Source: Sphingobacteriales bacterium TSM_CSM
GTDB lineage: Bacteria; Bacteroidota; Bacteroidia; Chitinophagales; UBA2359
Reading direction: 5' to 3'
Assembly (NCBI GenBank): GCA_002212725.1
Contig: MTCR01000153.1
Location: 1-33,981 of the forward strand
Length of the DNA stretch: 33,981 bases
Below the pieces are notes generated by a model. That model worked only from the letters and a program-made list of their open reading frames with translations. It searched no databases and was not told where the DNA came from. The position numbers were made by a program, and so were the translations under genes. Shown here piece after piece: positions 1 to 5,643 of the stretch (the first letter of the stretch is position 1; each line of letters begins with the position of its first letter).

Positions 1-30
1 TGAACCGTTTCCTTCAAAAATTTTTCTGTT

Positions 31-55
31 CCCTAACTTTTAAGAAAAGTTAGGG
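31..55. repeat. Perfect 11-bp inverted repeat at the break of the S74 gene
   Basis: The arms CCCTAACTTTT and AAAAGTTAGGG are exact reverse complements around a 3-base loop (AAG). The repeat holds the in-frame TAA (41-43) that closes the frame upstream of the S74 coding region. The recognisable head-repeat coding sequence starts only about 3 bases after the right arm. It may be a small insertion, the end of an element, or an artefact near a contig end; the sequence does not decide this. Confidence 0.75.
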
Positions 56-850
56 ATTAATGGCTCAAATAATACTGCAATTGGCGCTACTGCACTTTTT
101 TTTAATACCGGTTCAAACAATGCTGCCGGTGGTTATGGCGCATTGTATAACAATGCCACCGGCAGTTATAATACGGCATTTGGCTATTTTGCCGATGTAA
201 CAGCCAATAACCTGAACTATGCTGCTGCCATAGGAGCATTTGCTACGGTAGGTGCAAGTAATTGTATGGCTTTAGGCGGTACCGGTTCTGCTGCCGTAAA
301 AGTGGGTATTGGGTTAAGTATCCCTACTGCCGATTTACATATAAAACAATCAAGCGGCGTTTTCCAAAGGGGTATCAAAACAGAACTATCTTCAAGTACC
401 AATAACTGGCGCACCTATATTGATAGCGCACTTGATTACAATTTTGACTATAATGATAATTTAAAGGCTTACATACTTGACGAAACAGGAGCTTATACAG
501 TAGCTTCCGACATGCGGCTGAAAAAAGACATCAGCCCGATTGCAGCAGTACTGCCTAAAATAATGCAACTACAACCCAAAACCTACAGGTACAATGACAA
601 TACACCTGATGCGCCTCTTTCTTATGGCTTTATAGCCCAAGAAGTAGAACCCGTTTTTCCTGATTTTGTAAATACCAAAGCCGATACCGGTATGAAAGCC
701 ATAGCTTACGATAATTTTGCGGTTATTGCCATTCAGGCCATCAAAGAGCAGCAACAAATGATTGAGCAACTGCAACAAAAAGCAGATAAAGTTGAAAAAT
801 TAGAAGCCGAATTACAGCAGATAAAATCTTTGCTGCTTCAAAACAAGTAA
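44..850 (+). CDS. 5'-truncated surface/tail-like protein with C-terminal peptidase S74 chaperone domain
   Basis: The frame is open from just after a TAA at 41-43, and its first usable start is a TTG at 143. The first ~75 codons after position 59 encode YadA-head-like repeats rich in N-T-A-x-G and N-x-T-G-S, as in trimeric fibre proteins of Bacteroidota. Counting from the TTG, residues 122-175 form an S74 intramolecular chaperone: S122-D123-M-R-L-K-K-D-I carries the Ser and Lys expected for autocleavage just before the Ser, followed by Y-G-F-I-A-Q-E-V-E-P. Residues ~202-233 are a Gln/Lys/Leu-rich coiled coil. In this family the S74 part trimerises the fibre and is then released. Signal peptide and most of the stalk are missing, so this is probably the remnant of a longer gene cut at the hairpin at 31-55, or a gene broken by assembly. 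The S74 identification is firm; the role (adhesin or phage-tail-like) is open. Confidence 0.8.
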   Translation, partial: EKLGINGSNNTAIGATALFFNTGSNNAAGGYGALYNNATGSYNTAFGYFADVTANNLNYAAAIGAFATVGASNCMALGGTGSAAVKVGIGLSIPTADLHIKQSSGVFQRGIKTELSSSTNNWRTYIDSALDYNFDYNDNLKAYILDETGAYTVASDMRLKKDISPIAAVLPKIMQLQPKTYRYNDNTPDAPLSYGFIAQEVEPVFPDFVNTKADTGMKAIAYDNFAVIAIQAIKEQQQMIEQLQQKADKVEKLEAELQQIKSLLLQNK

Positions 851-1171
851 ATACTGTTTGCCTGCGCTGGGTTGTTCCTTGCAGTTGGGTTAACCAACCA
901 AGGATTAGCCTTGTGCGGTGGTTACTCATGCCGCAAAGCCATGCCTTGCGCGAGCGGCTATGCCTTGGTAGCGCAACGTATAAAAAAGGGACGCGGCAAA
1001 GCTACAAACGGCGTTTTTTTTCTTTGTTTTTCAGATAAAAACGGCGCAACTTTGCAATTAACAAAACAAAATGTACAACCTAAACACATATTCTGTATCT
1101 TTATGCAGTAAAAAAACTAGTGTTCAGGCATTATCGCTGCCACATATTACCACAAACCATAAAACATTCTC
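851..1171. other. 321-bp intergenic region with short repeated and self-complementary segments
   Basis: No convincing gene is seen; a 79-codon frame here starts at TTG and has no recognisable composition or motif. GCCTTG occurs three times at 908-970, two of them inside the related units GCCATGCCTTGCGCG and GCTATGCCTTGGTAGCG. TTGCGC (946-951) and GCGCAA (971-976) can pair. A run of eight Ts at about 1014-1021, preceded by a short ACGC/GCGT stem, could end transcription of the S74 gene. Function unknown. Confidence 0.4.
1096..1103 (+). promoter_or_regulatory. Possible -7 element upstream of the dockerin-like secreted protein
   Basis: TATCTTTA matches the Bacteroidota -7 consensus TAnnTTTG at all but the last base and lies 69 bases before the ATG at 1172. 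No clear -33 TTTG stands at the usual ~20-base distance. Confidence 0.3.
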
Positions 1172-2047
1172 ATGAAAAAAGCAATATTTCTACAGGTTTT
1201 AACCTTCTGCCTTGTTGCAGCCGGCGCACAGGCGCAATCGCTCACCCCGCAGGTAGTGGCATCGGGCGGCGGGTACGCCCAGGGAGGCGGATATTCTTTG
1301 TCTTATACCATCGGAGAACCGGTAACAGCCACGCTTACATCGGGCAGCAATATACTTACACAGGGTTTTCATCAGCCCGATTTTCAAAATATTGTTAAAC
1401 TGCTGGCAAAAGTATATTTAGAAGGTGCTTTTAACGGTGCAAACATGAATACTACGTTGTCAACGCTGCCGGCTTTTCCGCTTACGCAACCCTATAACAC
1501 TGCCCCCTGGAACTACAACGGCGCCGAAGGTGTGGCAACCCTGCCCGCCAATGTGGTGGACTGGCTGTATGTAGAACTTCGCGATGCAACCTTTGCACCC
1601 GTTGCCGGTGGTAAAAGGGCGGTGTTCCTGCTTTCAGACGGTACGCTGCGCGATGTGGACGGCACTCCCGGCGCTTCTTTTTTGGGCGCTGTGCCGGGCA
1701 ACTACTACGTAATAGTGCGCCACCGCAACCATTTGGCTGTAATGAGCGCATCGCAGGTAGGGCTGCCCAATGCATCGGTTTATGACTTTACCACCGCCGC
1801 TGCCCAGGCCTTTGGCGTCAACCAGCAAAAAGCCCTTACCGGCGGCGTTTTTGGCTTATATGCCGCCGACTTTGACGCAAACGGGGTTATAACCGTTGCC
1901 GATTTTAACTTCTATGCCAATACCGGCTCGCAAACAAATGTTTACAACGATGCCGATGCCAACTTGGACAAACAGATTACCGTGTCTGATTTTAACCTCT
2001 ACCAACCCAATGCCAGCGTAATTGGCATACAACAGGTACGGTATTAA
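1172..2047 (+). CDS. Secreted protein with paired dockerin-like calcium-binding loops
   Basis: A 291-residue protein starting at ATG with a clear Sec signal peptide (Met-Lys-Lys, hydrophobic core, A-Q-A cut near residue 22). Residues ~28-70 hold a pattern often seen in secreted Bacteroidota proteins (S-G-G-G-Y, S-Y-T-I-G-E-P-V, L-T-Q-G-F-H-Q-P). Residues ~75-225 form an unassigned domain with V-Y-L-E-G-A-F and Y-Y-V-I-V-R-H-R-N-H-L. Two Ca2+ loops follow: D233-F-D-A-N-G-V-I-T-V-A-D244 and, from about 260, D-A-D-A-N-L-D-K-Q-I-T-V-S-D273, each followed by F-N-x-Y; the spacing is that of a dockerin type I pair. No type IX C-terminal sorting domain is evident after the loops, so the export route beyond Sec is unclear. 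Flanked by a promoter-like element and a terminator hairpin, so probably a single-gene unit. No enzymatic motif was recognised. Confidence 0.85.
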   Translation: MKKAIFLQVLTFCLVAAGAQAQSLTPQVVASGGGYAQGGGYSLSYTIGEPVTATLTSGSNILTQGFHQPDFQNIVKLLAKVYLEGAFNGANMNTTLSTLPAFPLTQPYNTAPWNYNGAEGVATLPANVVDWLYVELRDATFAPVAGGKRAVFLLSDGTLRDVDGTPGASFLGAVPGNYYVIVRHRNHLAVMSASQVGLPNASVYDFTTAAAQAFGVNQQKALTGGVFGLYAADFDANGVITVADFNFYANTGSQTNVYNDADANLDKQITVSDFNLYQPNASVIGIQQVRY

Positions 2048-2086
2048 ACAGGGCAGGTAACCATTAGGGTTTATTTGTTACCTTAG

Positions 2087-2116
2087 CAACGGGGCGGGTT
2101 TTTATCTGCCCCGTTG
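2087..2116 (+). terminator. Hairpin after the dockerin-like protein gene
   Basis: CAACGGGGC and GCCCCGTTG form a perfect 9-bp stem with a T-rich 12-base loop, 39 bases after the stop codon. The trailing T run is weak, so Rho-independent function is likely but not certain. Confidence 0.6.
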
Positions 2117-2207
2117 TGTTACAGGCAAGTATTGAAAACAAAAAACTACATGCTAACCGCAAGAATCATTAACTTTACGGGCGGAAAACAAAAACAACAA
2201 GTATAGC

Positions 2208-3035
2208 ATGATAGAAGTAAAGGCAGCCATATTTTTAGGCAACTGCAAAGAAGTGTTAAAACAAATACCCGATAACAGCATTGACCTTATTTTTACTTCC
2301 CCGCCTTATGCCGACCAACGAAAAAACACTTATGGCGGAATAGCTCCCGATAAGTATGTTGAATGGTTTTTACCCATTGCTCAAGAACTTTTGCGTGTAC
2401 TGAAACCAACCGGAACTTTTATACTTAACATTAAAGAGAAAGTAGTAGATGGCGAAAGAAGTACTTATGTAATGGAGCTCATACTGGCGCTTCGCAAACA
2501 AGGTTGGTTTTGGACAGAAGAATTTATCTGGCACAAAAAAAACTCTTACCCCGGCAAGTGGGCAAACCGTTTCAGAGACAGTTGGGAAAGGCTTTTACAA
2601 TTCAATAAAGACAAAAAATTCAATATGTACCAGGATGCCGTAAAAGTTCCTATTGGCGATTGGGCAAAAGGGCGCCTGAAAAATTTAAGTGAAACCGACA
2701 AAACCCGCGATAATGCAAAAAACGGAAGTGGTTTCGGTAAAAACATTTCTAATTGGGTAGGTAAAGATACCGTTTATCCTAACAATGTTTTGCATTTTGC
2801 AACCGAGTGCCAAAACAAAAATCACCCTGCAGCATTTCCCGAAAATTTACCAGAATGGTTTATCAAACTTTTTACGCAAGAAGGAGATACAGTACTCGAC
2901 CCTTTTGCAGGTTCAGGAACAACACTGATTGTAGCCCAAAGAATGAAACGCAACTCAATTGGCATAGAACTCTTGCCCGAATACTACAACAGGATGGTAA
3001 AAGAAATTGAACCCGTTAAACAGTTATTACGATGA
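2208..3035 (+). CDS. Type II DNA methyltransferase, beta motif order (N4-cytosine or N6-adenine)
   Basis: A 275-residue protein starting at ATG. Catalytic motif IV is T30-S-P-P-Y34 and the AdoMet-binding motif I, D231-P-F-A-G-S-G-T-T239, lies near the C-terminus. Catalytic before AdoMet motif is the beta arrangement. The T-S-P-P-Y form is commonest in N4-cytosine enzymes, but N6-adenine enzymes also use it, so the modified base is open. The region between the motifs (~100-225), including W-H-K-K-N and a Gly/Lys/Asn-rich stretch, would hold the target-recognition part. It methylates host DNA at the site cut by the endonuclease encoded just downstream. Its TGA overlaps the next ATG (ATGA, 4 bases), pointing to translational coupling. 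The segment is visibly richer in A+T than neighbours: line 3541-3600 is 23/60 G+C by hand count versus 38/60 at 6601-6660. That suggests horizontal acquisition. Confidence 0.93.
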   Translation: MIEVKAAIFLGNCKEVLKQIPDNSIDLIFTSPPYADQRKNTYGGIAPDKYVEWFLPIAQELLRVLKPTGTFILNIKEKVVDGERSTYVMELILALRKQGWFWTEEFIWHKKNSYPGKWANRFRDSWERLLQFNKDKKFNMYQDAVKVPIGDWAKGRLKNLSETDKTRDNAKNGSGFGKNISNWVGKDTVYPNNVLHFATECQNKNHPAAFPENLPEWFIKLFTQEGDTVLDPFAGSGTTLIVAQRMKRNSIGIELLPEYYNRMVKEIEPVKQLLR

Positions 3036-3247
3036 AACAAACTTTTCAAGTGGCAGTAACCAAATCATTTTTAGTTACAATTGAAGCAGATAACGAAAAA
3101 TCCGCATTAGAGTATGCAGAAGTATTTACTTCTGATATTTCAGATTTATCTTCTAAGCAACAAAAAGACAACTATAATTTTCGGATTTACGAAATTGAAA
3201 ATACGCATACATCAACCCAAATCATAAAAAACGATGACCAAGATTGA
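3032..3247 (+). CDS. Small DpnD/PcfM-like protein inside the restriction cassette
   Basis: A 71-residue acidic protein with no signal peptide. Its start overlaps the methyltransferase stop by 4 bases and its end overlaps the endonuclease start by 14 bases, so it is locked into the cassette. The N-terminal part (F-Q-V-A-V-T-K-S-F, then I-E-A-D-N-E-K-S-A) resembles the small beta-strand/helix family named DpnD/PcfM, as I recall it; DpnD itself is encoded with the DpnI restriction gene. The C-terminal ~25 residues are polar. It lacks a recognisable helix-turn-helix, so it does not look like a classical C (controller) protein. Its function is unknown; a regulator, chaperone or inhibitor of the endonuclease would fit the position. 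That it is a gene is well supported by the overlaps; the family call is tentative. Confidence 0.7.
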   Translation: MKQTFQVAVTKSFLVTIEADNEKSALEYAEVFTSDISDLSSKQQKDNYNFRIYEIENTHTSTQIIKNDDQD

Positions 3248-3980
3248 TTTGCAAGACGTTTATGAGTATGTTGAAAAAAATATTACTCATTTTCATCAAC
3301 AACGTTTAGACTATGTTTCCAATAAAATAGATTTGGACAAAATTTTGGAACAGAAAAATCCATATTTGTTTCGTGCTAAACATGTGCAAACAGCCCAAGA
3401 TTTAATAAAAGGCTTCATAGATGCCTTTTTGCAATCTCAGGAAGAAACGTTATTCGGACATTTTATTGAAGGTTTAGCAATTTTTGTAGCTGATAAGGTT
3501 TTTGGTGCTAAAAAATCTACTTTAATAGGTATGGATTTAGAGTTTGAAAAGGACAACACTGTTTACGCAATAGAAATAAAAGCAGGTTGGAATTGGGGCA
3601 ATTCAAGCCAGTTAAAACAACTCAAAATCAACGCCAAAAGTGCCAAAGAAATTTTGGAAAAAGAAACAGGCAAAAAAGTTGTTATTGTAAATGGCTGTTG
3701 TTTTGGCAAAAAAAGAAACATGAAACCAATAAAAGACGGTTATTATAAAATATGTGGGCAGGAATTTTGGGAATTGATAAGCAATCAAGAGGATTTTTAT
3801 ATCCAAATAATTAAACCCATAGGACACAAAGCAAAAGAAAAAAATGATGAGTTTTATGAAGTCTATTCTGCTCTTATCAACAAACTAACTGTTGATTTTA
3901 CAAATAGATTTTGTGATGATGGTAGAATAAACTGGCAAAAAATTGTAGCGTTCAACTCAAAGAAAATAGATGCAATATAA
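3234..3980 (+). CDS. Type II restriction endonuclease, PD-(D/E)XK fold (PmeII-like)
   Basis: A 248-residue soluble protein. The nuclease core is D101 in G-M-D-L-E-F, then E114-I-K116 in Y-A-I-E-I-K-A-G, matching the D...(E)xK metal site of PD-(D/E)XK nucleases. It is followed by W-N-W-G-N-S-S-Q and V-N-G-C-C-F-G-K. The block N-P-Y-L-F-R-A-K (42-49) and L-F-G-H-F-I-E-G-L-A-I-F are features I associate from memory with the family named after PmeII; a profile search would settle that. It would make a double-strand cut at the site protected by the upstream methyltransferase; the recognition sequence cannot be read from the protein. Last gene of the three-gene restriction cassette, overlapping the small protein gene by 14 bases. 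Base composition is A+T rich throughout. I see no frameshift or missing catalytic residue, so it looks intact. Confidence 0.85.
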   Translation: MTKIDLQDVYEYVEKNITHFHQQRLDYVSNKIDLDKILEQKNPYLFRAKHVQTAQDLIKGFIDAFLQSQEETLFGHFIEGLAIFVADKVFGAKKSTLIGMDLEFEKDNTVYAIEIKAGWNWGNSSQLKQLKINAKSAKEILEKETGKKVVIVNGCCFGKKRNMKPIKDGYYKICGQEFWELISNQEDFYIQIIKPIGHKAKEKNDEFYEVYSALINKLTVDFTNRFCDDGRINWQKIVAFNSKKIDAI

Positions 3981-4065
3981 TAATAGCTCGATTTAAAAAT
4001 TGCATTTGCGGCATGTCAGAAAAATTATTATTCAGCAACAACCCCAACCAAACCAACCGTTTTAT

Positions 4066-4821
4066 ATGGCAAACAGTACCCCTGCTACCGTAATTTATGC
4101 CAACGGGCTAACCAAACAGTTTGGCGATTTTACCGCGGTAAACCACATAAGTTTTGAAGTACAGCGCGGCGAAATTTTTGGGTTTCTGGGCGCCAACGGG
4201 GCGGGTAAAACCACCGCCATGAAAATGTTGTGCGGTTTGCTGCAACCTTCATCAGGACAGGCAACCGTAGCCGGCTTTGATGTGTACCGGCAGCGCGAAG
4301 CCATTAAAAAAAACATCGGGTACATGAGCCAACGGTTTTCCCTCTATGACGACCTCACCGTTTCGGAAAACATACGCTTTTACGGCGGCATTTACGGGTT
4401 GAGTTACCAAACTATCAGGCAAAAAACCAATGAATTGCTTACCCTGCTCGAAATGCAAGCCGAAGCAAAAAAAATTGTCAAATCGCTGCCTTTGGGCTGG
4501 AAACAGAAATTAGCTTTTTCTATTGCCATTATGCACAGCCCGCAGGTAGTCTTTCTTGACGAACCCACCGGCGGCGTTGACCCCGTTACCCGAAGGCAAT
4601 TCTGGCACATGATTTATGAAACTGCACAGCAGGGACTAACCATATTTGTTACCACCCACTACATGGACGAAGCCGAATACTGCAACCGCGTGTCTATTAT
4701 GGTTGACGGAACCATAGAAGCCCTTGACACACCCGGCAACCTTAAAAAAACTTTTGATGCGCCCAACATGAACGAAGTTTTTTTACATTTGGCCAGAGGC
4801 GCTAAAAGAACCGATGGGTGA
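4066..4821 (+). CDS. ABC-2-type transporter ATP-binding protein without adjacent permease
   Basis: The frame is open from 4000 (TTG), but the first 22 codons are Gln/Pro-rich and unlike the family, so the ATG at 4066 was chosen (251 residues). Walker A is G-A-N-G-A-G-K-T-T, the Q-loop sits in Y-M-S-Q-R-F-S-L-Y-D-D-L, Walker B is V-V-F-L-D-E-P-T with the D-loop G-G-V-D-P, and the H-loop is T-T-H. The signature is L-P-L-G-W-K-Q-K-L rather than L-S-G-G, a variant known from the YbhF/CcmA-like exporter branch, as is M-D-E-A-E-Y-C. Such ATPases drive ABC-2 permeases, usually encoded right downstream with an HlyD-like adaptor nearby. Here the upstream gene is the endonuclease and the downstream pair is MntA-HepT, so the membrane partners are missing. 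It may be a relic or work with permeases encoded elsewhere. An ATG at 4814 overlaps its stop and could be the leftover start of a lost next cistron. Confidence 0.88.
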   Translation: MANSTPATVIYANGLTKQFGDFTAVNHISFEVQRGEIFGFLGANGAGKTTAMKMLCGLLQPSSGQATVAGFDVYRQREAIKKNIGYMSQRFSLYDDLTVSENIRFYGGIYGLSYQTIRQKTNELLTLLEMQAEAKKIVKSLPLGWKQKLAFSIAIMHSPQVVFLDEPTGGVDPVTRRQFWHMIYETAQQGLTIFVTTHYMDEAEYCNRVSIMVDGTIEALDTPGNLKKTFDAPNMNEVFLHLARGAKRTDG

Positions 4822-4891
4822 AGTGCCAATTAATGGCAGGACAAACCAAAACGGCAGAAAAATTGTTAATTTCACTTTTAAAACAACACTA

Positions 4892-5194
4892 ATGGAACTG
4901 ATAGATAAACACAGAATTGAGGTTGAAAATGCTTGTTCAACATTTAAGGTAACCGAGTTGTATGCTTTTGGGTCTGTTTTAACCAATACATTAAGCCCCG
5001 AAAGTGATATTGATTTCATTGTTTCAATTATGGCAAACGACCCAATTGAATATGCCGAAAATTACTTTGACCTGAAGTTTGAGTTAGAAAGAATTTTTAA
5101 GCGAAAAATAGATTTACTCGAACAAAAGGCAATCAGAAACAAGGTTTTTGAGAATTATATCAATAAACAAAAAATGTTGGTATATGCAAGATGA
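4892..5194 (+). CDS. mntA: MntA-like minimal nucleotidyltransferase antitoxin
   Basis: A 100-residue protein from the ATG at 4892. The frame extends up to an ATG at 4814, but those 26 codons lack family resemblance and overlap the ABC gene. The nucleotidyltransferase signature G27-S28-x10-D39-x-D41 is complete, and a later acidic residue in R-K-I-D-L-L-E gives the third metal ligand. In MntA-HepT systems this protein silences the HEPN RNase partner by adding AMP to a tyrosine in the toxin's active site. The downstream toxin gene starts inside the last codons of this one (ATG at 5184, stop at 5192-5194), so the two are translationally coupled. The A+T-rich composition matches the restriction cassette 1 kb upstream. 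Symbol given by family and partner; no functional test is implied. Confidence 0.85.
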   Translation: MELIDKHRIEVENACSTFKVTELYAFGSVLTNTLSPESDIDFIVSIMANDPIEYAENYFDLKFELERIFKRKIDLLEQKAIRNKVFENYINKQKMLVYAR

Positions 5195-5528
5195 AATCAA
5201 CGTTTGGCTGGAGGATATAGTAAAAGCTATTTCCGAAATTTATGACTTCTTGCCCGAACCCCGAAATTTCCTCGAATTTGAGAAAGATACTAAAACCAAG
5301 CGAGCAGTTGAGCGGAATATAGAGATAATAGGGGAAGCAATGAGTAGAATTTTAAAAATTGAGCCCAATATACAAATAAGTGCTTCCAGAAAAATAACAG
5401 ATACCCGAAACAGAATAATCCACGGATACGATTCGGTTTCAGATGATGTGATTTGGTTAATTGTTATTCGTTACCTACCAATTTTGTTGGAAGAAATAAA
5501 TAACCTTAAAAACACTGATGACAGTTAA
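5184..5528 (+). CDS. hepT: HepT-like HEPN RNase toxin (DUF86)
   Basis: A 114-residue all-helical protein. The ATG at 5184 was chosen because family members begin M-x-D-E-x-x-x-W-L-x-D-I. The HEPN catalytic motif R75-N-R-I-I-H80-G-Y82 fits Rx4HxY exactly, where R and H form the RNase site and Y is the residue modified by the antitoxin. The helix K-R-A-V-E-R-N-I-E-I-I-G-E-A (39-52) is typical of DUF86. It overlaps the end of the MntA gene by 11 bases; together they form a type VII-style toxin-antitoxin pair that can act in plasmid maintenance or phage defence. All key residues are present, so the toxin looks active. Placed next to a restriction-modification cassette, it forms part of a small defence island. 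It has no close downstream partner: the next gene starts 115 bases later with a different composition. Confidence 0.88.
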   Translation: MQDEINVWLEDIVKAISEIYDFLPEPRNFLEFEKDTKTKRAVERNIEIIGEAMSRILKIEPNIQISASRKITDTRNRIIHGYDSVSDDVIWLIVIRYLPILLEEINNLKNTDDS

Positions 5529-5643
5529 ACTAACCGTATTGTGCGACGGAAATAAGTAATTGCCGGGTGTACAAGCCCATTTACTTGCCCCTCCACTTCA
5601 CAACCAATAAGCCGTACTGTAATTTACTACCATAACCGCTGCC

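Noticed and set aside
872..1111. 79-codon plus-strand frame between the S74 gene and the dockerin-like gene
   Set aside because: It starts at TTG, has no family resemblance and crosses repeated self-complementary DNA; composition is not protein-like.
3032..3247. Controller (C) protein of the restriction system
   Set aside because: The sequence lacks a helix-turn-helix pattern and starts with a beta-strand-like F-x-V-x-V segment.
4000..4065. Upstream extension of the ABC ATPase from a TTG
   Set aside because: Gln/Pro-rich, absent in the family, and the ATG at 4066 gives the normal length.
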